Assembly: GCA_958510875.1 (NCBI GenBank) | Contig: OY294068.1 | Coordinates: 191,666,315-191,730,314, forward strand | Length of the DNA stretch: 64,000 nt | Source of the DNA: Endomychus coccineus | Taxonomy: Eukaryota > Arthropoda > Insecta > Coleoptera > Endomychidae | Direction: 5' to 3' | In this document: one piece after another, positions 1-10,823 of the stretch | How positions within the stretch are numbered: the stretch's first letter is position 1 | How the letters are laid out: every line of letters begins with the position of its first letter | Translations under genes and position numbers: made by a program | Notes under the pieces: generated by a model | Databases searched by the model: none | What the model was told of the DNA's origin: nothing | What the model saw: the letters and a program-made list of their open reading frames with translations, nothing else

Positions 1-124
1 TGCCATGGACATTATGTAACATTTGTCCGTCATGTAAACATTACCTGCTTTGTTGATGGGTTTTATATTGTGTCATAGACAATGTGACATGTGATCATGA
101 TCATCGATCTTATATATTAACTGT

Positions 125-270
125 CCAAAAATAAAAATTCCGAAAAATCAGTACTTAGCGAGTGCTTACGTCGTATAAAAAAAATATATGCTAAATTTCG
201 AATCTGTCCGCTTTTTAGCTTCGGAGATTTTGCGATGAGTGAATGAGTGGTATTTGCCTTTTACATATTA
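125..270 (+). repeat. Helitron-like terminal remnant
   Basis: A stretch reading 'aatctgtccgctttttagc' followed by 'gatgagtgaatgagtg' resembles the non-coding region near 4080-4165 ('gtctgtaggtcatttag', then a run of 'ttcactcac' type), which lies just upstream of the Helitron helicase in this window. I read both as pieces of the same Helitron-type family. There is no coding sequence and the ends are not defined. Weak support. Confidence 0.3.
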
Positions 271-359
271 TATTATATAGATTATTCCATGATATCACAT
301 ATTATATAACTATAATCTAAAGAAGCTCCGAGTAAACATAAAATAAACTGTTACGTCAC

Positions 360-520
360 ATCAACGTCTCCCAATTTTTTACGCACACACAGACATCATG
401 TCAAAAATAGTCTAGATCGATTCAGAAATGCTCAAAACGGATACATCAGCGAAAATGCGGGAAATTGTCTTTTGGGCCGATTGCATTATTAATGAGGGGA
501 GTAAAGAGTCGTTACATCGA
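360..520 (+). repeat. Dispersed repeat motif, copy 1 of 3
   Basis: Contains 'catgtcaaaaatagtctag' followed by 'atcgattcagaaatgctcaa' and then 'cggatacatc'. The same ~60-bp block recurs at 62700-62762 on this strand and at about 20080-20160 on the opposite strand. After the block, copies 1 and 3 share a similar 'gaggggagtaaa' / 'gaggaaagtaaa' ending, so they may be the same end of one element. The family is not identified. Confidence 0.55.
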
Positions 521-2880
521 ATATATTTGTAATAAATGGAAGTAAAATTGTTGCACAAAGTTGTATTGTCTGAAAACATGTTCACAACTTGTTTCTCAGA
601 GTATTCTAAATGGTTATCCCCATCGCTCAGATGTGCATTTGCATTATTTGCAGCATGCAGATGAAAGAGGCGTGCAAACTCTCATTAGGAGAGTCTCAGA
701 AGTCGGCGTTTGTTAATAAATGACTCTGGCCGAGTTCTGGAGAACAATGGCATCTTTTGAATGCGAAACAGTCGCTGCACAGCTATAACCTTTCACATCA
801 TTTATCGGGATTGAGATCTTTCGTTTTCACTGAATTGTAACCGTTACGTATCATTTTGCTAACTTTTATAAATATTAAGGATAATTCACTTTTTTACTTT
901 TTCATTAGAATTGATGCAGCACAATTCAAACTGAAACATTATATCCACCGAAAATAACATCTTCATTTGATAAACCAATTTATAATTAATATGTGTTCGA
1001 ATGCGCACAAAGTCCAACATAACTAGGCCCGGCGCATCCTCCAATTCGAACAAAACGCGATAATCAATTATTATACAAGTGTCGAGGAATGAATGCTATA
1101 AACTGCTGTCTAGTTTATCAACCGTATGAGTGTTATTTCATGTTCCAGAGCTCCCAATGCGAACAATTATTTATTAATATGCACTGATGTCTACCATACA
1201 TTAGCTCTGCGGTAAGCCTAGGTGGTATATATGACAGATAATCCATCCAGTGAAAACTGTTCCAATTACCGAATGAACTTCACATTGGTCATCATAAGCA
1301 TACTGGCAAATGATTCCACTTTATTTGAAATATGCCAGATTTTCTAACAATTTGCCGTGATATCTATCAGAAATTCTTGGTAGTGTATGTTCAATTATAC
1401 ACAGGATGTCCCAGTTTATAATAGTATTGCTTCATCAGCCGCTAGTCCACCGAGAAATAAGTCCTTGAGGATACTCAAGTTCGATTAGAAAACTCATTTC
1501 TTTATTGTAATGCTCTAACCGTTTTAGCAATTTGAACCTCATCTAGTTCACATACTCCTGAACGAATCTATTAGTTGACAATGGAAACATTCGTCTAAAT
1601 TGTCCAGTAGCGAAGATACAAGGGGTTGCTTTCCTTTTCCGTACAAAAGAGACTTCCAAATAAATATTTTTCTGTATAGGGATCCGAAATGACATTACCG
1701 CCCTCTGGTGTTTTCTACGCCGAAACAACGAATTGTCACAGAAAATATTATTTACATATAAACATATGTATTACTAGAGTTTTTGGAGTATTTTGGAGTA
1801 AAACTTTATTGTACATTCAGTAGCTTGTAAAAATAATAAACAATAAATGAAACCCGTTTGATAACATTTTTCTGTGCAAAAGAGTAACAAGTTGTATTTC
1901 TATTATTTACCTAACTTAACCTAACAAGTTGTATTTCTTTTACTGTGTTATATACTTATAAACATTTTCAAGCTTCCTCGATTGTCATTTCTGATCCTTT
2001 TACAGGCAGGACATTTTATTTCTAGTAAAGACTCGGATTTACTATTCTCCACAACTACACCACCAGCAGAGTAAGCGAGCCAATCATTTTTTGTAGAAAT
2101 AATATAACCCACTTCGACTACCTCTGTTGTTGAAACTGAGATGAATTTTTCTATGGCTTTATCTTCACTCGCAATCCCTGTTTGTTTACTCACTCCTGAA
2201 CTCTTGCGGATTGAAGTACGTATTACTTTTTTGATTCCAATTGGCATTTTTATTAGTGGCATAAGTGTATATTTCGTAAACTCTGGAACCTGTCATACGA
2301 TATTTCCTATGACTTTTCCAGAAATCATAATTAAACTACTTTCCTAACAGATGGAAATATAATCTCCTTCTAAACTTTGGATTATTCTTTTAAAACAGTC
2401 GTTCATTTCACATACCTACATTCAATTTGTCTAGCCAACTGTGTAGATTGCTGGTTGACTGTAAGCTGAAAATGTTCCTTATTACTTCTTTGATGTTATC
2501 AGTCAATCGGTAACTCTTATTTTCTTTATAATAATCACAATATTAATAATCATATATTGATGTTTTTATGTTAACATAACCTCTTACTTGTAGCAATATA
2601 ATAATGTTGCCATGACATGTTTACACTGTCCCCTTGTCCTGCCTTGCATGAACATTTCATGCTTAAAATAGAACCATTATTTTCATTAATTTGGCCTTCT
2701 ATTTTGTGAGGATCTCACCTCTTAAATTAGAAACAAAATCAAGATATACGCATTGCTTTATATGTACGTAAACAAATAATGTGACAACTCGTCCGCCATA
2801 CTGGAATGGTAAAGCAGGTACCTAACCATCATTTCAGATCCCTATAGTGTTGTGTTTATCAGAGACGAATTCATGGTCTT
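521..2880. other. No gene seen
   Basis: AT-rich sequence with only short chance reading frames. Near 1401 there is 'acaggatgtcccagttta', which looks like the tip of a Tc1/mariner-type inverted repeat, but I found no matching opposite end. No other structure stood out. Confidence 0.5.
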
Positions 2881-2889
2881 ATAATTTTC

Positions 2890-3014
2890 AAATAGAGAAA
2901 TGTAGAAATAGAAACAGATAAGCAGCTTCCTTTCCTTGATATTAACATTATAAAAGATGGTAATCGCTGGGATTTTGATATATACAGAAAACCCATTCAA
3001 ACAAACAGATCACT
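2890..3014 (+). pseudogene. Penelope-like element RT fragment
   Basis: Read in one frame, the segment gives LPFLDINIIKDGNRWDFDIY followed by RKPIQTNRS. This matches the conserved LPFLD...VYRKPT.T.R block that follows the YVDD motif in Penelope-like reverse transcriptases. Only about 40 residues are recognisable, and the frame is broken upstream near 2920. It runs straight into LINE sequence at about 3019, so it is a truncated relic joined to another element. The family call is good; the borders are approximate. Confidence 0.6.
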
Positions 3015-3018
3015 CCAT

Positions 3019-3500
3019 GTGGTGGTTGACGGAGTATCCTCCGATACAATGACTATCAATGGTATTCCACATGGGTCTATCTTCGCACCAACGTTGTTTT
3101 TGCTCCATATAAACGATCTGCTGAAAGTGACCCCGTGTCCCGTTCACAGCTTTGCAGATGATGGTATACTTCATACCGCTCTCTCATCTAGAGCACATAT
3201 AATATTATCCTATGAAGTCAAAGGAGCGAGACAGAGACAAGTTGCTCTTCCAGCAGCTCTTCATAATCTACAAAACATAGATTCGACCTGTCCTGGAATA
3301 CCGTTCACATGTTTGGAGTTCGGCTACCAAACATACGCTGAGGCTCTTGGATTCTATCCAGAAGAGGGCAATCCGTTTAATTGATGATGTCACACTTAAC
3401 AGAAGTTAACCGGAATTGAAACTTGAACTGACCTTCATACCTTTAACCACCAACAGATAATAATAGAAACCTTACATGGTTTTACTAATCAATATTAAGT
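3019..3500 (+). pseudogene. LINE (non-LTR) reverse transcriptase fragment
   Basis: The 121-codon frame 3019-3384 carries INGIPHGS...PTLFLLHINDLL (the GVPQGS...LFLLHINDLL block of non-LTR reverse transcriptases) and HSFADDGILH (the catalytic FADD block). After that the sequence skips to the far C-terminal part in another frame: LLDSIQKRAIRLIDDVTLNR at about 3345-3400. The intervening thumb region is missing, so this copy has an internal deletion and a frameshift. The RAIRLIxDVTL block recurs near 59200-59265, which suggests a second copy of the same family. Not functional. Confidence 0.7.
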
Positions 3501-3584
3501 GACTCGTGAATTTATCAAACTAAAGAACATGTTGAAAAATATAAATGATTATAAGCAATGAGAGACATGTTTTTAATCTACGCT

Positions 3585-3875
3585 GTCTTGCAAGTTGCCT
3601 AAAAGAACTATCTGTCTGGTGGGGAGACTTAACATTACATGATTATCAGAATTCCTTGTTCGTCTAGTTATAATTAAATAATTGAGATAACACTAATCAT
3701 AAATTGAATGAAACTATAAATGCCTCGATGCGGTTAACAATCTGGGCACCAGGATCGGTAGCTTAAAGAGGAAATCAGGAAAACCTGTGTCTTAGGCCCA
3801 AAGCAAGTGACCGTTCTTGCTAGGTTGTTCAACGGTCATGAAAGAACAATGGTTGTGGAAATCTCTTGAAACTCA
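3585..3875 (+). repeat. Dispersed repeat, inverted partner at 40610-40905
   Basis: This block shares an ordered series of matches with the reverse complement of 40610-40905, including 'attgaatgaaactataaa', 'gcggtt.acaatctgggcacc' and 'agaattccttgt'. Non-coding, element type unknown. It lies immediately upstream of the Helitron-type hairpin at 3916. Confidence 0.6.
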
Positions 3876-3915
3876 TTAGTTTTCTTCAATGATTCTAGTC
3901 TTTGTTAAATGATCG

Positions 3916-3935
3916 GGGGGCACGGCAGTGCCCCC
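3916..3935. repeat. GC-rich 8-bp perfect hairpin
   Basis: GGGGGCAC, loop GGCA, GTGCCCCC: a perfect 8-bp stem in AT-rich surroundings. It is followed by 'gccaagtcgagcgcgaagc' and a region related to the Helitron remnant at 125-270. Short GC-rich palindromes are typical near Helitron ends. It is 0.6 kb upstream of the helicase frame. Confidence 0.5.
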
Positions 3936-4506
3936 GCCAAGTCGAGCGCGAAGCAAACACTGCCGTACCATCCTTTACTGGAACCATTTCGCCGCATTTT
4001 CAGGCCCCTATTTGAGAACCTCTGGATAAGACCAGAACGCAGAAATTTGTCATCCAATAAGCTATAAAATCACATACTCAAAATAAAAAATTTCAAGTCT
4101 GTAGGTCATTTAGTTCCGAAATTAAGCGAAAGCAAAGTTTCGCATTTATGACACTCATTCACTCACTTATGATCATCAGAATAGAACTAGAACTTCCCAT
4201 AAACTCAGAGAGCTGAAATTTGGTACAGAGTTAGGGTTTAATGGCCACATAAAGGGAAAACTATAAAAACGAGGATAATCGAAGATCTGGAGTACCTGGT
4301 GACCCTTATTTGAAAACACAAGAGCCCAACCAAACTATTAAAGATCGACATACCGCCTTTACAAAAAATATTCAACTTTGTTTGCCTCTTCATTTGATGT
4401 CAAAAATCGAAGGTCTGATGTATCTGATGAAGAACCCTCAGCTTGTCTCGGCTGTATTAGAGATATGGTAATGCCCCCTTCTACTATTGGTACATAAAAG
4501 AATGCC

Positions 4507-5118
4507 GTGAATTTGATTCACGAATTATTGCCTATCAAGTCAAAATTTGAGATCATACCCCGGGCATACGTGTACAGAGAACAATTCCCAATCTGTGTGG
4601 CGTATGCCCTAACAATTCACAAGAGACAAGGTCTAAGTTTAAAAAACGCCCTCATGGACATTAGCACCTCTATATTCTCTTGTGGCCAAGCCTACGTGGC
4701 GCTTTCACGAGTAACCAATCTTCATGGGGTGCACCTCATCAATGTTGACTTCAAGAGTATAAAAGCTCAAGCTTCAGCGATCACCGAATACAACCGGCTT
4801 AGGCGTAAATACCGCGTCGATCTTTCAGAAATTAAACCGACTAAACCGTCTAGAAGAATAAATAATGAACGCGAATGGGCAATACGAAAAACTGTTGCTA
4901 CTGTACAAGAATCAGAACCGGAAAAAAAGAAAAGAAAGATTTGTAATAATAAAAAAACTACTCCTAAAAAGAAAAAAAAAATGTGTCAAATAAGAAAATC
5001 TAATGAAATGAATCAATATGCCCACGTTTCTACAAACATAAGTGAAATCCCACCAAAAACATTCTGTAAAAAACTAGCCAAGTCTCGATGGAGCTGCTTG
5101 TTTATCTCTAAAAAGTAA
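4507..5118 (+). pseudogene. Helitron Pif1-like helicase, C-terminal part
   Basis: A 203-residue open frame matching the end of the RepHel helicase of Helitron rolling-circle transposons (a Pif1-family superfamily 1 helicase that unwinds DNA during transposition). Visible blocks: FPICVAYALTIHKRQGLSL at residues ~27-45 (helicase motif V, usual form A.T.HKSQG) and AYVALSRVTNLHGVHLI at ~62-78 (motif VI). The rest of the family protein, the HUH replication initiator and helicase motifs I-IV, is not found upstream, so the copy is 5'-truncated. Residues ~137-160 form a lysine-rich tail. The last ~70 bases of the frame lie in an inverted repeat with a second copy at 5698-5857. Whether this fragment is expressed is unknown. 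Confidence 0.8.
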
Positions 5119-5207
5119 TGAAATCTAGACAAAGTCGTGCTAGTCTAAGGTTCCTTACTGCGATTTCTTTATTATTATAGTTAATGTTGTGTGACTTGGC
5201 CGTTGAA
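5048..5207. repeat. Inverted duplication, left arm (160 bp)
   Basis: Starts 'tcccaccaaaaacattctg' and ends 'gacttggccgttgaa'. It is almost identical to the reverse complement of 5698-5857, with a 490-bp spacer between the arms. It covers the final ~24 codons of the Helitron helicase frame and ~90 bases after its stop. Confidence 0.9.
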
Positions 5208-5697
5208 GGGTACACAAGGGTACAAAACCAGGTACTCCATGACACCATTGCACCAATCTGTCGCCAGAACCGCTACCCATTGACGATGGAAAATTGCCAC
5301 TTGGAAAACGTTGATTCAATAACCAGTCAATTGTAGGCTTGATAAAGCTGCGTATTTCAATAATACATATGTGTAGGCGAGCCTGAAACAAACAGTATAA
5401 AAAATTATTTCCAGTACAGACGGACTTCTAATCATTGATATAAGTCTCTCTGTACGTCTATTTTATGTTAGATCGGTGGTCCATTTGACGCTCCAAAAAG
5501 AAGAGAGCAGAAGTCAGCATTGTCAATGCTGAATGCATGTGTTGTTGCACAATCAACAACAGCCTAAAATGAGACACTAGCGACCAATTACCAATACCAG
5601 TATGGGCTATTATCTCGCTTAACAAACATAGGTAGTTACAACAGATAACATTACGTGTAAACAAAATTGACTTGTACCCACTAACGTATAAAGAATG

Positions 5698-5857
5698 TTC
5701 AACGGCCAAGTCACACAACATTAACCATAATAATGAAGAAATCGCAGTAAGGAACCTTAGACTTGGCACGACTTTGTCTAGATTTCATTACTTTTTAGAG
5801 ATGAACAAGCAGCTCATCGAGACTTGGCTAGTTTTTTACAGAATGTTTTTGGTGGGA
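5698..5857. repeat. Inverted duplication, right arm (160 bp)
   Basis: Reverse-complement copy of 5048-5207, from 'ttcaacggccaagtcacac' to 'atgtttttggtggga'. The short reading frame at 5672-5860 on this strand is the antisense of the helicase end and is not a gene. Confidence 0.9.
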
Positions 5858-5860
5858 TAG

Positions 5861-7129
5861 AATTTACAGCGTCCTATTGAGGTAGGAATTGACTAGAAAT
5901 AATATTACCTTCATTCTTCGAAAGGATATACTCTTGAGCTTTCATTTGAATGACGTGCAAAGGAACAGCACTGAGATCTTTTTAAATAATCACTATTCAA
6001 TAGTTCATGCAATGCCCTCGTTACAATATGAAGTAACAATTCCAAAGGAATTTTGAAGTACATCCGTCTTCACGTATTCCCTCGATACGGTACTGTTACA
6101 TACCTATTGGTTTCGCGCTCGATAACGATATGTAGAAGTAAGTACAGACAAGGAGGCAACAGCGATATTTTGATGCTTGAACGAGTATTAGTTTCCATAT
6201 TTTATCATCAGAAAAGTTTGCCACAAGAGATAGTAATTATGCACATTTCTTACCGAAGTTTATTCAAAGAGGCAACACCGATTTTGTATCAACATTTTCA
6301 GCAAAGTTACGTTAATAACGACATTCTCTGAAAATTAATGTTAATATTCCATTGTTGAGGATTTCAAGATATAATATAAAGAACCCAGTCTCAATTACAA
6401 TGCGAATAAATGAATTTCCATGAACGCATTAATTTACAAAGACCTTTTATTTTAAATGGTTTCAATGAAACGAGAAATCTTCCATGAAAATAATCATTAT
6501 ATCGAATAGAAAGAAATTGGAGCGATTAATACAAAGGAAAAGAAACCGAGAAACAATTCAATTTGAACTCGGGGAAAGTTAAACAATAGCCATCAATTAA
6601 AATGCTTCCCGAAATTAACAGTTGTTGCAGGCTGCAGAGTACGAAATAAATATAAGTCCAATTCCATTCTTTTCCACTCGGATCTAGGAAGTACTGAACA
6701 CAATTAAATGATCAGAGAGACAGCTACCTTGGACAAAGTTTAAAGCGGTAATTAATTTCAAGTTTTGAATGACGGAAGTAGATTTCATTAGGTTGTTCCA
6801 TCTGAAAACAAACAAAATAATCTCATCAGAAACTGTTTACTTCTAGGACTTCCATCCTTCAACATAACCCGCCGGATGCCAATTCAAGTTCTGACATCCA
6901 CAATCCGAGTTTCGTTTGCGATTCGAGGTATAGAGCAATCTAGCTTTATTGATGGATACAAATATAACGAAAATACCGTAGGCAAATGAAATAAAATATC
7001 TCGGTATAAGCCATCTAAAATGTGATGAATATATGAAAAAAGTTGTGCACAAAATAAGAAGTTTACTGTCCGAATTTAAATAAATGGAAACGTTCTATCG
7101 GTAATCGTCTTTTAAGCTTTTGTTACACC
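5861..7129. other. No gene seen
   Basis: Unrecognised AT-rich DNA. Short frames, for example around 6053-6331 on the plus strand and 6843-7052 on the minus strand, show no family motif that I know. Confidence 0.5.
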
Positions 7130-7575
7130 TTAAGGTCCGGCATAGTAGTTTGAAGAGGAGTCCATAATAATATTATGAAAAATTATGTTGAAACTATTAA
7201 AAAATGGATACTGAAAATAACATACGACAAACCTAACACTTACCCGACCGACGAAACTCTTTAAACTTAGTAATGTCCTTGATATGAGACAATTGTTCTA
7301 TATAACTTTATCCAAGACAGAGAGAGTGAAATTAAAAAAGTGTCGGAACACTCCTACTCTATACGAACAAAGGAAAACTTCATTGTTGTCCCTTCTGTGA
7401 ACAAAATCATAACACAAAGATCTTGACTTAAATCTCGATCAAGAACACCACAACAAGATCATAAATATTATGCGTGGTAATAGATCTTCTATAGTAGAGA
7501 ACAACAAGGATCTAACGTTAAGTTAAATTTTAATAATTGTACTTTCGTTAACTGTACTTTTAATAAATAAATAAA
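7130..7575 (+). pseudogene. Possible LINE C-terminal tail
   Basis: Conceptual translation across stops gives KLSNVLDMRQLFYITLSK followed by a Y.QR-like stretch and a 3' region ending in a run of 'aataaataaataaa'. This order (small hydrophobic block, Y.TR/QR, A-rich tail) is seen at the ends of jockey/CR1-group LINE ORF2 proteins. No diagnostic RT motif is present, so this is weak. Confidence 0.3.
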
Positions 7576-7626
7576 TGTTTCGTTGTGTTGAGTTATAATT
7601 TTTTTTGTAAAAATATTTTCCGCCGA

Positions 7627-7734
7627 ATATCCCTCGGACATAATTTTATGACAAACTTCTCAAGCTCGTTACTTGGAACGAGCTTTCGATTGTCATAAAA
7701 TTATCTCGTCTATTATCAATGTCCTAGGGATATT
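7627..7734. repeat. 108-bp imperfect palindrome
   Basis: Outer arms 'aatatccct..ggacat' pair with 'atgtcc..agggatatt'. Inner arms 'ataattttatgaca' plus 'aagctcgtt' pair with 'aacgagctt' plus 'tgtcataaaattat' around a 6-base loop. The hairpin has bulges but is clear by eye. It may be a small MITE; no target duplication is obvious. Confidence 0.7.
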
Positions 7735-8762
7735 ACTACTGACAACAAACTAAGACACCAATAAATGACGCGGAATCAATATTGTTCAAAAATCTCTTTC
7801 GGCGAAAGTGTCCAATATCTCTTCATTGGTCCATCTATCGATAGTTATTCTAGCTGAATGATCTTTCAGAAGTTCAGACAAATTTTTGAAAAGGAATGAA
7901 TACTAGGGAATTTAATGGTTTATACCAAGAACCAAATTCTACATTACGTGACAAGTTTCGAGCAAATAACTCCAGTTTCTCTTGAGTTTCTATCAATTCG
8001 CACATTATCCAGTAGGGGGTCCGTGTTAGCTAACAGACTAAGCTGAACTTTAATTGAACTTGGTCGGAATTAATAGCGAAGTCGCGCAAATGAGCCCTTC
8101 CACTCATTTTATCAACCGAAACGTATTCGGAATTAGTTTAGTTTTGAATTGAGAACCGGGTTCTCTTTATCATGTGGTAACCGAAACGACGAGAGAAATT
8201 CGTAGTGAAAGCTTCGAATCTGTCGCTAATGGCAATATAATAGCCGCTGGATCTTTTAACCACGTTATATTCTGGATTCACCACCGCACAACAACAATTT
8301 GCTTTCAAGCATATTATTCAGTTTCACGGTGATCGCACGAATACAATAGCATCAACATGAAATATGTTAGTACTGTTCCCTTTAATCTGCTAGTTTTTCG
8401 GATTTATAATTTCGAACTACTATTACTTTAACCTCATTCTCAGTTATGAATCCTTATTATTCCTCAGTACGTGTAGTATAAAAGATTAATTTTAGGATAC
8501 GACATGAGTATTCGGTCTAATTCAATAAAGGATTGAGAAAATATCTTCAAAATATGAGGAAGTAGAACAATCTTTGCATCTCAACCTTGATGCGTTATCA
8601 GTTATCAACGAATAATCCACCTTTGTGAAATTCACCAAGGTACCTTACCTGCTGCAACTTATTTCATGGAATCTTATAACACTAAAAATTGGTTTCACCC
8701 TAATGTGAGTTCATATTGATATTAATATTGTGATATTTAATTATCACAATCCATTTTTTTGT
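7735..8762. other. No gene seen
   Basis: AT-rich sequence without long frames or repeats that I could identify. Confidence 0.5.
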
Positions 8763-8800
8763 AGATCCGCACTACCAGGTTTCGAGGTCAATTATTACAG
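8763..8800 (-). repeat. Inverted copy of a ~38-bp motif (partner 8952-8991)
   Basis: Reverse complement reads 'gtaataattgacctcgaaac' then 'ctggtagtgcggatctac', closely matching 8952-8991 on the plus strand. The two copies face each other across ~150 bp. Confidence 0.75.
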
Positions 8801-8951
8801 GAAGCCTGAATTTCAACTGTTGAACATGTATTATATATAAATCAAAAATGAAATTTTACATTTTAACTTTAATTATCTGGAAGTGAAACCATATGAGGTA
8901 TAAATAATTTTATATACTGAATCCATGCTTTATATATACCTGAGGATGAGG

Positions 8952-8991
8952 TGTAATAATAGACCTCGAAACCTGGTTGTACGGATCTACA
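8952..8991 (+). repeat. Plus-strand copy of the 8763-8800 motif
   Basis: Reads 'gtaataatagacctcgaaac' then 'ctggttgtacggatctac'. With the preceding 'gaggatgagg' it can fold GAGGT against ACCTC followed by GAAA, an arrangement that recalls hammerhead-like ends of PLEs, but the CTGATGA core is not intact. Confidence 0.6.
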
Positions 8992-9680
8992 AAGAATGGA
9001 TTGTGAGAATTAAAAACCAATTACATAGTTTACAACTTATGCGAAAAAACATCAACTTCATATGGGTTCCATCCCATATTGGCATTGAAGGTAATGAAGC
9101 TTTAGACAAATTAGCTAAGTGTGCAATCCGCGACGAATCCCTTCCTATGATTGAGCAAATCGTACATACGGACTTAAAACGGACTATCAAAGAATCCATA
9201 CTAAATAAATGGCAATCCCAGTGGAATAACCCCAACTAAAAACTTCTCAAAGTAGAGGAACATGTCACCCCATGGCAATCATATCCCAATAAGAGAAAGG
9301 ATCAGCTCATCCTCACCAGATTGAGAATTGGTCATACCCGAATCACCCATGGATGTCTCATAACCAATAGCACTTCACCAATATGCGAAGTACGCCGTGC
9401 CCAATTATCCGTCATACATATCTTACAAGAATGTCCGAAATATAGCACCGAGCGACGCAAACACCAGATACCACAATCAATGAAAATAATGCTGAACGCA
9501 GAATGTGACATGGGAAAACTTACAGCATTCCTCACAGAAATCATGAATGACATTTAGTTTCCATTTATTTGTGAACTGTTGATTTACTTCATTGTTATTT
9601 TATTTTTCTTTCCGTCTTTAATAACCTTTGAGGTTGATAAGACTAATAAACAAATAAAAAAAAATAAAAAAAAGAATTAA
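8970..9680 (+). pseudogene. Jockey-like LINE: RNase H end and 3' tail
   Basis: The frame ending at 9239 carries INFIWVPSHIGIEGNEALDK followed by LAK, the last catalytic part of a retrotransposon RNase H domain (…WVPSHxGIxGNExAD; here the final D is kept). It continues across a stop at 9237 into LTRLRIGHTRITHGCLI and then HILQECPKY in the frame 9321-9557; the usual zinc-binding Cys pattern before HIL is degraded. This arrangement, RNase H followed by the RIGHTR/HIL..CP block, is typical of the jockey clade. The non-coding tail ends in an A-rich run near 9645-9680. Upstream RT is absent, so this is a 5'-truncated copy. Confidence 0.75.
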
Positions 9681-9737
9681 AAATTACAATATTAAAATCT
9701 TATAATCCTGCTGATACCAATGTTGGGTATATTATCA

Positions 9738-10823
9738 TTCGGAAACGTGATTTCATTTAGGCAATGACTTAGGGAAAACCCAGAAAACGGTAACAAGGTA
9801 GCTCCACGTGCCAGGTTGAAAGTAACCGTGGAATGGAGCTCCCCATCCACAAATTATATTATAACGTAATTTTTCTATATTTGAAATTCGACAACTCATT
9901 TTATAAAAAATTTAGCCCATCGCTGGAACTTATTCTATGGGATCGTAGAATACTACTAATATCGATGTTAGATCTAATATTCCTTCAAAACATGTCATTG
10001 GAGTCACAACCTAGGAAATTAACAGAGTTCTGGGTCTCGACGCGCGGTATCGCGGTAAATAGACTTCGTAGATTAAAAGTAACCGTGGAATCGATCTACA
10101 AAAACGTATTATAACGCAGTTATATCAAAACCTGTGAGATCGACCAAATAGTCAATTTTTCCCTACCCCTTATGAAATTCGGCAAAACTCAAAATTTTCA
10201 AAAACTAGCCAATCGCTGGAACTTGATTTATGGGATCTTAGAACACAACTGTTAACCGTTTTAGTGTATCTATCCTTCAGAATATGATTTAATTTGGGTC
10301 ATAACCTAAGAAATGACCATAATTCAAGGTTTCGACAAGCTGTAACAGGGTAAATCTGTCTTATGTTAAATGTAACAGTGGAATCGATTTCCTCATCTAC
10401 AAAAACGTATAATAACGCGATTTTATCGATATCTATGAGATCGACCAAAATCACAATTTTTCCATACCTACCCCTTATAGAATTCGGCAAAACTCTAAAT
10501 TTTCAAATAACCTAGGCAATCGCTGGAACTTAGTTAAGATCCCTAGCTCATCATAGATTAATAGCAAATAATATAAAACAAACTAATCAAAGATTATTAA
10601 TTACAGTAATTTTAGGTATTTATTTTTCTTTTTTACAAGGACTTGAATTGATTCTACATATTCAAGTCCTTGTAAAAGAGAAAAATGAATACCTAAAATT
10701 ACTGTAATTAATAATCTTTGATTAGTTTGATTAATATTATTTTCTATTAATCTATGATGAGCTCAATCTTAGAACACAACTGCTATCCATTTTAGTGTCT
10801 CTACCCTTCAGAATATGATTTTC
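9738..10823. repeat. ~300-bp tandem repeat, about 3.5 units
   Basis: The marker 'cgctggaact' recurs at 9921, 10214 and 10521 (spacing 293 and 307), each time with the same neighbours: 'atcgaccaaa', 'aacgtat.ataacgc', 'cttcagaatatgattt' and 'gtggaatcgat'. A partial unit precedes at about 9738. Units are clearly diverged, so this is an old minisatellite-like array. The last unit is interrupted by the palindrome at 10545-10763. The 93-codon frame at 9833-10114 is a by-product of the repeat. Confidence 0.8.
10545..10763. mobile_element. 219-bp near-perfect palindrome inserted in the tandem array
   Basis: Two 104-bp arms (10545-10648 and 10660-10763) pair with only about five mismatches around an 11-base loop (10649-10659). 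Arm tips are AGCTCATCATAG. The flanks 'cgctggaacttagtt' and 'cttagaacacaactgc' are continuous in the neighbouring repeat unit, so the palindrome sits inside a unit. It has no coding capacity. I read it as a snapback MITE or a locally generated hairpin; the high arm identity means it is younger than the array. Confidence 0.85.
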
